Under the pieces are notes generated by a model. That model did no database searches, was not told where the DNA came from, and saw only the letters and a program-made list of their open reading frames with translations. The position numbers were made by a program, and so were the translations under genes. Of a stretch of 64,000 nucleotides of DNA, positions 30,791 through 41,642 are shown piece after piece. Each line of letters begins with the position of its first letter. Within the stretch, counting starts at the first letter, position 1. The DNA comes from Scleroderma bovista (Eukaryota > Basidiomycota > Agaricomycetes > Boletales > Sclerodermataceae). The DNA is taken from the NCBI GenBank assembly GCA_037178675.1, contig JAYMGJ010000044.1:1-64000 (forward strand), given 5' to 3'.

Positions 30791-32071
30791 ATGGCTGCAT
30801 TGACAGACCACTGCTTCACGACCGTCCAGCACACAGGTACACCAACAGGACAGCGCATTGAGATCTCGGTTGGGGGCGTGACAGTACCCACATACCTTGC
30901 TGAGCCCGCAGGCGACCCTCCGCGAAGGATTATCCTTTTCTTCTCAGATGTCTTTGGTGCTTTCTATCTCAACAACCAGCTCGTGCAGGACTACCTCGCA
31001 ACGCAAGGTAAGTCGAATCTTGTTCCAGTCATCCTCCGCCGCGTGCGCGTCGAGTCCCGCCATGCAGCGACACCCAGCACAACGATGCTGCGGATGCGGG
31101 CGCTTACATAGATACCTTTCATCGTTCTAACCCATGTCTAACCCGCGTGACTATATGAACTAGGATTTACGGTGCTAGGCATCGACTACTTCTTCGGGGA
31201 TACGTACGAGAAGCATCTAGACGAGCCTGGGTTCGATCGTCCCACGTGGAGAGAAAAGTCTGTGCGACAGGCCCAAGAGTATACCCTAGGCTGGGTCGAA
31301 GCTATCAAGCAGCGATATGGTCAGTATCTTATGCATGCTCATCGTGTCTATCCAGGACTCTACGTCTTTGGCACCCAATAGGAACTGAGGGTGTAAAGTA
31401 CTTTGGGGCAGGTAGGTCCAGGATGGGATGCTGCCCTGTTTCAAGGAGGTTGATGCACGCGGATATCATACAGGGTACTGTTTCGGTGCCCCATACCTCT
31501 TCGATGTAGCAGAGACAGGTCTATTCACAGCTGGTAAGACCGCGCACACCCTTTGCCTAGGTAAACACCCACGCGATCACAATCCAGCCGCTGTCGCACA
31601 TCCCACAGCACTGACAGTAGAGACCGTCGCAAAGAGTCGAGGTAAGCGCAACTGTCGTGTTCACGAGCGATCAGCTACACACAATCCCCCCCTCCTCCAC
31701 GCCCAACAGTCCCCGTTCTATTCTCCTGTGCAGGTAAATTCCATGGTATACTGAGCGAATCCATCGATTGCAATAACACTCCAATCAGAAATCGACAACG
31801 CATTCACCCCAGAACTGCGCCGCGCCATCGAAGAGGATCTGTCCGCGCGAAAGATGACGTATTATTTCCAAATTTTCAGCGGTGCCTCGCATGGCTTTGC
31901 CACTCGTGGTGATCCCGCTGTCGAGAGTCAACGTAGGCGTCCTTTCCCATTACTGACTCTGCATCATGGGTTATGCTCATGGGTTTCTCGTGTCTTGCGT
32001 GTCTCGTAGGCTGGGCAAAGGAAGAGTGCGCTAGGAGCATTGTGCAGTGGTTCAGACGGTTCTCAGCATGA
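30791..32071 (+). CDS. Dienelactone hydrolase family protein
   Basis: ATG at 30791 gives MAALTDHCFTTVQHTGTPTG, and the first exon runs to a GTAAGT donor at about 31012. Later exons give GFTVLGIDYFFGDTYEKHLD; TEGVKYFGAGYCFGAPYLFD with the nucleophile cysteine in GYCFGAPY; HPTALTVETVAKS; VPVLFSCAEIDNAFT with the catalytic aspartate; and FSGASHGFATRGD with the catalytic histidine. The stop is TGA at 32069-32071. The Cys-Asp-His triad and alpha/beta-hydrolase order match the family (about 245 residues). Family members hydrolyse dienelactones in aromatic breakdown, but in fungi many have unknown substrates. There are about eight exons with short GT..AG introns. I chose this start because an upstream ATG-containing frame would overlap the Dsk2 first exon. 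A broken duplicate lies at 35262-35706. Confidence 0.9.
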
Positions 32072-33919
32072 GATGTGGCACGTACATCACAGAGCAAGTT
32101 GGAGTCAGGTAACCAGTACGCGTGTTAATAACCGATGTATGCTTAGCAGGACAGCACACCGTATATATTCCGTTCCATAACTATTCTATCCAGTGACACC
32201 TTCAAGCACTTCGACGCACAGAAAAACTCACCAGGTTGCCTTATCTCCCGAGGAATGCAGGTGGAACCCCGAGGTGGGCGTGGTGCAAGACTCTTCCTCT
32301 CCCCCAATTTGCCCTTGCATCGAGCATTCAATTTCTTTACTGCATACAAGCGGTACCTTCGGAACACAAAGCAGAACGCTTGCAGACAGCATATGAGAGA
32401 GAAAAGATTGGACTACAACAGACAAGAACAATAGATGTCGTCTTGATTCATCGGTACTGGAGGGCGAGAACAGCTGGCCTCAAAGTATGAGTTTGATGAC
32501 AGATCGGCGAGAGAGTACTGTATAGATCGTCCATAGACGGTTAACTAGTACAGTTAACTTGATTGCGAATCCTGTGATGTCACACAACGGGAACGGAAGG
32601 ACACATTGGATGGCGACGAAGCGTTTCGTCATAGTGACGATGATGGGCACAACCGTCAGTAAGAAATGTTGAACTGTTTGATCATCGGATGCCGCGAGTG
32701 TCAATGTATGGGTAGGATAATGAATGAGAATAGTGAGCGCTGTATACCTGCTGTCCGTCAACTGGTCAGTCAGTGAAAACCAGAGGGCTTCCAGCTCTAC
32801 GTAGATAAGGACATACCAGTGTACGAAGATTCTGGACATGTACTAACTGTCATATGAATGACAACGAAACTCCATGAAAGTTCGAACGACGTCGCAGTTG
32901 GCCGGGGAGAACGCTGGATGTGTCGAAGCACAACCGCCAGGACGACACAGCATGGGAAAGCCCCTCATTTCTCTATTTGGCAAATGCCTTCGGCGTGAAT
33001 ACTCCCAGTTTTTCAGATATCGCAGAACTTGCGACATATCGGAAGGTACGAAACGGCGCGTGGATCCAAGTTTCGGGTGTTCAACGTTGCCGGCCCGTTA
33101 CGCTCTGCAACCATTGGCTTCGTGCGGTCCCTAGTCACCCGAGGTCCAAAGCTGGGTCGTGTCAGGTTGTACTCACCAATCCATCCGATTCCTTCGCAAC
33201 TTCCATCATTATTGAACATTCCAACTGTCACTCCTTGTGCACTTTGGTTATTCTGCACCGTGGGTAACGAGGAGATATATTTCTGAGTACTGATTCATTC
33301 TGACTGTCACTCTACATGCATACTGAATGTCATCATTGAGCATCCTCTTACTGATAGAAGCCCTCTCACGATATTTTGGACGCTGTGCACGAACGGAAAG
33401 TGCCTAAACATGTGAACGCATGCTTCAACTGAACCCATCATTCTGACTGTCGCCGTTGATTCATGTGCGCCGTAACCACAAGCAACGATCGAGCGGTAAG
33501 TGAACCAAACAAGTGGCCATGCCGATCTACGGTATTTACTACCGTTGAGCATTCTTACTGTCACTGATAGAACTTTCTTTTAACACCGTCTCTTCCCCAT
33601 CGTATGTAGGTGACAATGTGAACAAAACAAGTGGACGCACCCTTCTACACAAATGGGTCATTGAAACGTATAAAAGGGTGAGTGAATCTGCCTTGAAATT
33701 CCAGCCTCCTTCTAGTTAGTACTTCCTGTGAGTTCGTTCCTACACACTTTCCAATTGTTCTATAATATTGACTCATGCGTTCTATCGCAGCGCCGAATCC
33801 TCGTTCAACATCAATACTAGTAGTCCTTGCAACAATCGAACCCATCTGAAATTGTGAGCACCGTAAAACCATCTGAGCTCGCTTTGTAGACTGACCACTC
33901 CGCTCCCCAATCTAGCACA
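32072..33919. other. Intergenic region, start of a segmental duplication
   Basis: No complete gene. The minus-strand frame 32490-32839 contains VELEALWFSLTDQLTDSRYT and a second part resembling a DUF6534-type membrane segment, so it may be a relic of such a gene (low confidence). From about 33005 on, the sequence is duplicated at 35760 onward (CATCGGAAGGTACGAAAC, TTCAACGTTGCCGGCCCGTT). A motif close to GAACATTCTGACTGTCACTG recurs several times. Confidence 0.45.
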
Positions 33920-34138
33920 ATGGGCAAAATCACATTCAGAAACAGAACCCGCCGCACTATTGAAGTTCTCATTCCATTCGAGTCCGGCCACGACAGCGCG
34001 GCATTTTGGCCCATCGAACCCGGTGCAGAAGAATCGTGGAACCGGAACAGCACTATGGTTGCCTTTATTGAAAGGAACGATGGCAGCGGCATCGTAATGT
34101 TGAAGGTGTCCAATGGCCAAACCTATAACATCGACTAG
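33920..34138 (+). CDS. 72-residue conserved hypothetical protein, paralog 1
   Basis: A single-exon frame starts at ATG 33920: MGKITFRNRTRRTIEVLIPF, with ESWNRNSTMVAF and LKVSNGQTYNID at the end (stop 34136-34138). It is 62 of 72 residues identical to the copy at 36711-36929, and most changes are conservative, which supports protein-level selection. The alternating pattern of hydrophobic and polar residues, with a W after the middle, suggests a small all-beta domain. I have seen similar small 'TFRN.T...I' proteins in basidiomycetes but know no function. There is no signal peptide or membrane segment, so a cytosolic protein is likely. Confidence 0.72.
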   Translation: MGKITFRNRTRRTIEVLIPFESGHDSAAFWPIEPGAEESWNRNSTMVAFIERNDGSGIVMLKVSNGQTYNID

Positions 34139-35261
34139 ATCAGGGTCTTCATTAGGAGGGTGCTCCTCCCTCAGTGCCTGTGTATGATATGTACTATGTT
34201 GTCGGAAATGAGAAATTTGATTGTGAAATAGTAGTTGCTTGTGGGCTTGTTAGTACTAGTAAATTCTTGGATACCCGTCACCATATAAGCAAGGTGTAAA
34301 TAGCGATGAGAAATGATGGTCTCCCCGTCTGCCCGTTGAACATGAAGTGTATGTAGTTCCCTCAAGTTGGACGTTCAGCCGCTCCCCAGGCGTGCAAGCA
34401 CCCTTTTCGGAATCGGACATCGGATCTGCAGGAACGACTCTCTTTCATCGGGTCTGGACTCTGCTGCTGGCAACCGAATTTCTTCCTCACGCAAGAAAAC
34501 TGCTAACGCTACCAGTGTGGCCCCCAGACTTGGAATATTTGATGAAACACTTGGCGTGGACTTGATATCTGCAAATTACAAGCAACACCTCAATTCACAA
34601 TCGTCGCAGTGCTTTCGAACTTCAACCCTGGATGGTTTGGATGACTTCGTTGAATGGCTCGAGCAGCGACAGAGAACAGGTCAGTCGATCTTACTCGGAT
34701 GAGCTGGGACTGTAGGTGTACTACCATGCGGTTCCTCTTGGTGCAAGCAAAGCACACCGCTGAACCTTGGGAAGTGCCGACTGCGTCAAAAGGTAAATAC
34801 TGGATCGCGGTGTGGGACAACGCTGCGAGGCCGCTAGTCCCGTAATGCTCTGAAATGGACTTCCTGCGGCCCCAAGTCGCCCCAAGTCCAAAGGGCCAGC
34901 GGTTGTGGTTTGTGCCGAGATGGCCATTTTATCCGATTCCTTCTCACCTCCATTATTGAACATTCTGACTGTCATTGATAGAACCCCTTTTCACTTCGGT
35001 TGTTGTGCACCATGACATATCACTACATAAGTACTGATTCTCTGAATGCCATATAGAACATCCTGACTGGCGCTGATAGAACCCTGTTTATGATACAGTG
35101 GACACCGTGCACGAGTAAGACCTGGAGTGTTTCAACTAAATGACGTTGTCACCTACGTTAGGAGCTGTACACAGGTGATGATTGAGCGAAATGAAATGAA
35201 CGATCCGATGGTAAGGCAGACTATGCTATGATCAGGTCAACAGGATCTAACCTACCTGACT
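34139..35261. other. Intergenic, partly duplicated sequence
   Basis: The part 34320-34480 (CAGCCGCTCCCCAGGCGTGC, CTTTCATCGGGTCT) matches 37140-37290 after the second 72-residue gene. The part 34860-35000 (CCAAAG..GGCGGTTGTAGTTTGTGCC type) matches 35920-36040 and 33150-33260, a third partial copy. No gene. Confidence 0.5.
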
Positions 35262-35706
35262 AGATTTACAGTGTTGCATCGACTACTTCTTCGGAGGTAC
35301 GTACGAGAAACATCTAGATGACCCTGGGATCAATCGTCCCACGCGGAGAGAAATGACTGCGACGGGCCCAAGAGGATACACCAGGCCGGGTCGAAGCTGT
35401 CAAGGTTATCTTATGTACACCATCGTGTCTATCCAGGACTCTACATCTTTGACACCCAATAGGAACTGAGGGTGTAAAATACTTTGCTGCAGGTAGGCCC
35501 AAGATGGGATGCTGCCCTGTTTTAAGGAGGTTGATGCACGGGGATATGACAGGGTACTATTTCAGTGCCCTATCGATGTAGCAGAGACAGGTCTACTCAC
35601 AGCTGGGACCGCGCACACTTTTTACCTAGGTAAACACCCACGCGATCACAATCTAGCCGCTGTCGCACATCCTGGCACAGCGTTGACAGTAAAAGAATCA
35701 AGATAA
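35262..35706 (+). pseudogene. Broken duplicate of the dienelactone hydrolase gene (middle exons)
   Basis: The sequence follows the intact gene from exon 2 (ATCGACTACTTCTTCGG, TACGAGAAACATCTAGATGA) through intron sequence (CACCATCGTGTCTATCCAGG type) to the GGGTAC.ATTTC.GTGCCC exon and AAACACCCACGCGATCACAA. Because introns are kept, it arose by DNA duplication and not by retrotransposition. The nucleophile motif is destroyed (TACTATTTCAGTGCCC where the gene has TACTGTTTCGGTGCCC). Deletions remove coding bases, and both gene ends are missing. Confidence 0.88.
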
Positions 35707-36710
35707 GCTTCAATTTTCTTTACTGACATGCAAAAGTGCAAGCTGCTGGCAGCCACAGTCTGAATACGACCGTACACAGTATTTCCGATACCACCGAACT
35801 TGCGATTGCATCGGAAGGTACGAAACAGTGCTGGCGCGTGGGTCTGGCAGGTCGCGGATGTTCAACGTTGCCGGCCCGTTATGCTCGACAATTGGCTTCG
35901 TGCAGCCCCGAGGTCCAAAGCTGGCTGGCGGTTGTAGTTTGTGCCTACCAATTCATTCGATTCCTTCTCGACTTCCATAACTGAACATTCCAGCTGTCAC
36001 TAATAGAGCCCCTTTCGCATTTCGGTTATTCTGCACCGTGGGTAACGAGAAGAAAGGGACGAATATATTTCTACTATGAGTGCTGATTCATTCTGACTGT
36101 CACTCTACATGCGTACTGAATGTCATCAAAGTTGAGCACCCCAAGTTGCCCTCACTGGGAGAACCCTTCTTACGATATTTTGGACGTTGTGCGCGAACGG
36201 GAAGTGCGCGAACATGTGGACACATGCTTCAACTGAACGCCATCATTCTGACTGTCGCTTACGTTGGTTCCTGTGCCCCGTAACCTCAGGCGACGATTGA
36301 GCGGTAAGTGGACCAAAGAAGCGGCCTAGTATTCAGATGCCAACTTTGAACATTCATACTGTCACTGAACTTTACACATCGTTTCTTCTCCACCGTGTGT
36401 AGGTGACAGATGCGATGCGAGCAAAATAAGTGGACGCACGCTTATGACTGGGGCCATTGAAACGCATAAAAGGGTGAGTGAATCTGCCTTGAAATTCCAA
36501 CCTCCTTCGAGTTACTTCTTGTGAGTTCTTTCCTACATTCTTTCCAATTGTTCTATAACATTGACACATGTGTTCTGTCCCAGCGTCGAATCCTTGTTCA
36601 ACATCAAGACTAGTCCTTGCAACAACTGAACCCCTCTGGGATTGTGAGCACGGTAAAACCCTCGGAACTCACTTTGTAGGCTAACTACCTCGCTCCCCAA
36701 TTTTAGCACA
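35707..36710. repeat. Second copy of the region upstream of the 72-residue gene
   Basis: Collinear with 33005-33919 with small indels: TTCAACGTTGCCGGCCCGTT, TTCTGCACCGTGGGTAACGAG, TTTTGGACG.TGTGC.CGAACGG and CCTTGAAATTCCA.CCTCCTT. No gene. Confidence 0.8.
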
Positions 36711-36929
36711 ATGGGCAGAATCACATTCAGAAACAGAACCAACCGTACTATTGAAGTTCTCATTCCATTCGAGTCTGGCCATGACAGCGCGGCATTTTTC
36801 CCCATTCAACCTAATGCAGAGGACTCATGGAACCGGAACAGCACTATGGTTGCCTTTATCGATAAGAACGATGGCCACGGCATCATAATGTTGAAGGTGT
36901 CCAATGGCCAAACCTATAACATCGACTAG
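36711..36929 (+). CDS. 72-residue conserved hypothetical protein, paralog 2
   Basis: ATG at 36711: MGRITFRNRTNRTIEVLIPF, DSWNRNSTMVAF and LKVSNGQTYNID, stop at 36927-36929. It differs from the copy at 33920 at ten positions (for example K3R, R11N, W30F, G35N, S56H), has the same length, and has no gap. Its upstream and downstream DNA is also duplicated. Both copies staying open while the neighbouring hydrolase copy decayed suggests the protein is functional. Confidence 0.72.
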   Translation: MGRITFRNRTNRTIEVLIPFESGHDSAAFFPIQPNAEDSWNRNSTMVAFIDKNDGHGIIMLKVSNGQTYNID

Positions 36930-37442
36930 ATCAGGATCTTCATCAGGAGGATGCTCCTCCCTCAGTGCCCGTATATGATGTGTACTATGTTGTTGGAGAT
37001 GACAAATTTGATTGTGAAGCAGTTGCCAATGGAATGTTTGTAGGCTTGATGGTAGTAAATTCTTGGATACTACCCGCCATCATAACAGTGCTGCAAGGTG
37101 TGAATAACAATGAGAAATGTCGGTCTCCTCGTCTGCCCGTTGAACGTTCCTTTGGGCGCTCAGCCGCTCCCCAGGCGTGCAAGTGCCTTGCTGGCAGGAT
37201 CTGCAATGCCCAAGTAGTCCTCCGTTCTGGCCCCAGGCGTGTTAAACACACGAGAGGAAATGACCGTCTTTCATCGGGTCTTTGCCAGTCTACTACTGAC
37301 ACCTCAAAGTTTTCATCTGCTGATAAATTTCAAGTCAATCCCTATTGACATCGCGTTGCACTACATGATAGCCTTTTGAACAAATTAGATCAGGATGATT
37401 TGATCGAGCACTCATGTATTGCCACGTCCGTTGTATAGGACA
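36930..37442. other. Intergenic, downstream part of the duplication
   Basis: The part to about 37290 is collinear with 34139-34480. No gene. The 3' end of the minus-strand tandem kinase gene follows. Confidence 0.6.
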
Positions 37443-40400
37443 TCACGTTACGACATGCCCATCTATCGATTTCCTGGAAGCTGTCTGAATATGTAGCCAT
37501 GGTGACACTTGTACGGGCTCAAGAACATGTTGTCCATGACTGGTGAGGAGCTCGAAGGCCACATTCTAGAAGATATAATCATCTCTAGGCGCACTGAATA
37601 ACTGTGGTATGTCAGACTCACGTTCTGAATCACTTTCGTGTTCAAGCCCTCATTCGGAAACAGCCGAGCCGTCTTGACATCATATGACAATAATTGCCCA
37701 ACTTATCGATATAAGAAATCAGACTCGAAATTTCCAGGTGGAAAATGTGAAATTTCACATACTCTTATGGTGATGATGGGTCACATCGTAAGCTTGCAAA
37801 ACTACAGGCCACCCGAGCATAATCGTGTCACCACTTCTGTGTGGGTGAAATGGTCAAGTCAGCCTGCACAACATATTGTCACCACTAACCGGATGGAACC
37901 GGTGTACAGGAGTGGTCGTGCACCAAACTCCCCAGTGGCAGCGTAGATGGCAAAGGATTTTGGGATCCCACAATGATTAGCTATGCCAACAACATCCGGG
38001 GGGAAATCTGCAGCATGATGTTGCTCCCAAGTGCGGGACCGGTTGAAAGTAAATATGTGCCGCATCTTGCAAGAAAATTAACAATATATGTAGAGAAATA
38101 GGGAATGCCTACCTTGGCAGTGGTTTTGATGTCACAATAAACAACATCATCATCCATTTCAGTTGTAGTTATGCCCATGCTGTGGTACATGTCAAGCAAA
38201 TTCACAGAGCTAAATGTACTTATCAAAGTGACTGACACTGTTGGGATGTCAACCGTGTATTTTGTCTGACCTATCTTATAGTTCAAACTGTGAGAATTCA
38301 TGCATAAAGGATTCTTACTTCTGGCAGGGAACTGTAGAATCTGCTATCTTAAGCTAAAGAAAACATATAATTAGAGATAACTAACCTGCCACACTATAGG
38401 TGAGTGTACTCTGAAGGAGTGAACCTCAGGTACAAGAGTAAGAACAACCTTATTCCGATATATTTAGTTTGCAGAATAAATATTAGCAAGGCCATACCTC
38501 CATAGGGGATGCAAGTGGTTTCTCTTCAGATGTGAAGATGCGCACAGCAATGACATCTTCTTGGTTGTTACTTAGTGTGACCGCAAGGCTGGGATTATCA
38601 TCGACATCATCTCCCCCGTTATGCGTAGAATATAGGCATCGCCTAGATACGCCGTCGCTGACAGAAATGAAGCTGTAGCTTGCAGTGTGCGAAGGATCCA
38701 TCTGTGGGAGTCAACTATAGTAAGAAAACTAGTCATGCGGAACGTACGATCGACGAGATCCGTTCAACAACATGTGACATTGTCGGCCGAACAGATGGTA
38801 TACGATGCCAACACGAAGAACATAATTCCCACCACTCGTCTGTCATACGAAAACACGTTTGCTCGTCACCTGGACGATCGGGTGGTCCACGGATAATCCT
38901 AATCATGGTTGCCGGGATATTGGACGACCCGGAGAACGGAATTCTACAGGTGAACAACTCCTGTGCAATGTCCCAAGCAGGCCCAATGAGCATAAGCGAA
39001 TCACGGGCATACCAAAGCTGTCATCCCAAATGACCACACATCTGATTGTGTTGTTGCTCCCCCTCCCCCCAAAACCTCTAGAGCCATCCAGTTGACCATG
39101 TCTCCGCTGTTGTTGGTGTCGGCAGCCATTGTGCTAAGCGAGGAATTCTCAAAACTCGAAAACCCGAAGTCACTAAGAAGCGGCCCGCCATCGTCAGAAA
39201 TCAGCACGTTGGACTAAAATGGGCTCCATCAAATAGAAATATTTATTGGAACCAAACGGACCAACCCCTTTCACATCTCCATGGATTATTGCATTCGGTG
39301 TGTGATCATGCAGGTAGGCCAAACCTCGTGCGACACCTTCGATCTAAATGCCATGTAGATAACAATCACATTGAACATTTTCACCTACTAGTGGGCAAGG
39401 ATCAATGGCTCTGTCCTGTACATATTGGTGAGCATCTCCTCTCTCCATCCACTGGGATACAATTGATAATGTCAAGTTGAATTTGGTGGTGATGCCTAAT
39501 AATGGGAGGAGGTTGCTGTGACGGAGCTTAGTCCATACAAGGATTTCTTTCAGTATGCTCTACTAAAAATGTGAGTAATGGAATACAACGACAGATACGT
39601 GTTCTTACGACGATGGTGTTTTCATCTCCTGGAGTGCTCCTGCATGCAGTCTTTATGGCCACCTTCATCCCCTCTGGACGTAGGATGCCTCGTTGGACAG
39701 AAGAATACGTTCCGCGGACAATGGGACCGTCCTCTCTATCGACCCGTTGATCGAGATTGATATCCGGATATTGGCCGAGTACCTGTTGAACCAGTGCTTC
39801 TAGCGCGCGACTGGGGTCCACACTACATGATACCTGGAAGAAGAAGGGATGTGGACCAGGCGATAATCAACATATACTTAGCAGTGCAGATGGAACAGAC
39901 ATTACTGAATAAGACTCATTCATCTGGATGTGGTTAAAAAGATATCCTTGCCAAGAGAAAGGCACTTACAATATGTTTGATTCTTTCCACGATATACGAC
40001 ATTGGAGGGCGCGAAGTGTTAAATTCCCAGCATAAGGTCAACAAGTCCCACCATTCATCAGTCATACGAGAACTTGTGTTCGAATCACTCGGTCGGTGTG
40101 GTGGACCTCGTATTATACAGAGTAATATGGCGGTAACACCACGGCGATCATGGAAAGGGTCTTTTCGAGTAAACAATTCCTGGATGGATTCGGTTTAGTT
40201 TCACGACAATAAGAGTGATTAATGTACCAGCGCTGTCATCCCAAATGCCCACACATCCGATCTCTCTGAAGCCACTCCGCCATCTAATAATTCTGGGGCC
40301 ATCCAGTTTATCGTACTTCCAATATGCCCTGAGGTGGATAGACTGAATGTAGAACTAGATAGAAATGCATGGCCAAAGTCACTAAGGAGCGCTTCGCCAT

Positions 40401-41069
40401 CGTCAGATATTAATACGTTGAGCTGCAAGAGCTTTTATCAAATACGACCATCAGTCGAGGAAAGGAACCCACTCCTTTCAGATCACCATGAATTATGGGG
40501 CCACCACGATGGGTGTGGAGATAATGGAGCCCTTGTGCGATTCCCTCGATCTAAAAGACATGTAGGCAACAAGTACATTAAATGACGTCAGCTCACCAGT
40601 GGACGTGGATCAATGGCTTTATCCTGCACATAATCATGTGCATTACCCATCCCCATCCATTGAGATACAATTGACACTGTCATATCGAACTCGGTAGTAA
40701 TTCCGAGTAATGGAAGAACATTCCTGTGACTGAGTTTGGACAGCACATGAACTTCTTGGAGGGAACGCTACATGAGAATCGGCATGAGAACGTCGAGTAA
40801 CATATGTAACGGGTCGTAAGTGGCGCATGCACCTTGATGGTCTCTAGATCTCCCGGAGGACCACCCCGCGCAGTCTTCACGGCCACCTTTGTTTTTCCGG
40901 GATGCAGAGTGCCCTGGCGCACAAAAGCATATGCCCCGCGCAAGACAAAGTTCATGTCAATGGTGACCCGACCATCAAGGTTGATGCTATAGCGGGATGC
41001 CCGGCAAGCGAGCTCTTTCAGTGAATTTCTGGGATCAGCGTTCATGTAGAGGGATTCCGGTTGAGACAC
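37443..41069 (-). CDS. Tandem protein kinase with conserved C-terminal domain (gene A)
   Basis: One gene with two kinase domains. Kinase 1 (residues about 1-297) uses five phase-0 exons: 41069-40833, 40767-40597, 40550-40473, 40422-40228 and 40179-39970. Motifs are VAVKTARGG (ATP lysine), HGDLKG, SDFGHA, MAPE and RMTDEWWDLLTLCWE. Kinase 2 begins at 39833, in frame after a CAG acceptor (VSCSVDPSRALEALVQQV), with VAIKTA, HGDVKG, SDFGFS, MALE, GPPDRPGDEQTCFRMTDEWW. A linker exon starts MDPSHTASY and ends TSEEKPLASPME. The C-terminal domain has VVLTLVP, KYTVDIPTVS, SRTWEQHHA, GIPKSFAIYAATGEFG, RLFPNEGLNTKVIQN and ends near HVLEPVQV, TGA at 37443-37445. About 890 residues, no membrane segment. Both kinases keep the catalytic residues but lack the arginine of the usual HRD. 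Alternative: two adjacent genes; the frame-preserving splice and the same layout in genes B and C argue against that. Confidence 0.8.
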
Positions 41070-41642
41070 CTCTCGCCGCAGGGTTTGGAGTGGAGTGAAT
41101 GATACTGCCTTCCAATTTGAACACTGCTTGGAGCCACCAGTTTAGAGGATTATATAAGTTGGTAAGTCTGTTCAAGCGTAGTCAGCCAATTTATGTCCAT
41201 ATCTATGCCCAATTTCGAAGACCTTCGCCGCTACAATCCTTCGATCCCTTGAACTGTAACGAAGTAGCACACATTGAATAAGCAAGCACATTTCGAACTG
41301 TCTTTGCAACAACGGTATTCCCTTGCTTGGATAACTTAGTGGTTCTGGGTTGGTGGGAAAGTTATTGCCTTTTCTGGTCCCTTTTTGGATGTGCACGAAA
41401 ATAATTCAAATTATGTAATTTGTGGGAGGGGTTATCCGTCAACTACATAGGATGACTGCAAAATTAAATCTGGGCTGGTCCACTACAATTTCCAAAGTAA
41501 GAGTTTATAAAGAGATACATAAGGCAGTCCGGCTTTCCATGCTTTTCTCCACTGATTCTCTCCATCGCCGCATTCTGACAAAAGCTTTGCAATCGAGGAA
41601 CTTATACTACCTGAACCGTCTAGGAAGCCATCGTCAGTCATC
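41070..41642. promoter_or_regulatory. Divergent intergenic region between tandem kinase genes A and B
   Basis: 573 bases separate the head-to-head start codons of gene A (41069) and gene B (41643). AT-rich in the middle, with no frame worth calling. It must hold both promoters. Confidence 0.5.

Noticed and set aside
39833..39970. Splitting tandem kinase gene A into two genes at the A-rich gap
   Set aside because: A CAG acceptor at 39833 continues the exact frame left at 39970, the second kinase lacks its own good ATG, and genes B and C show the same junction.
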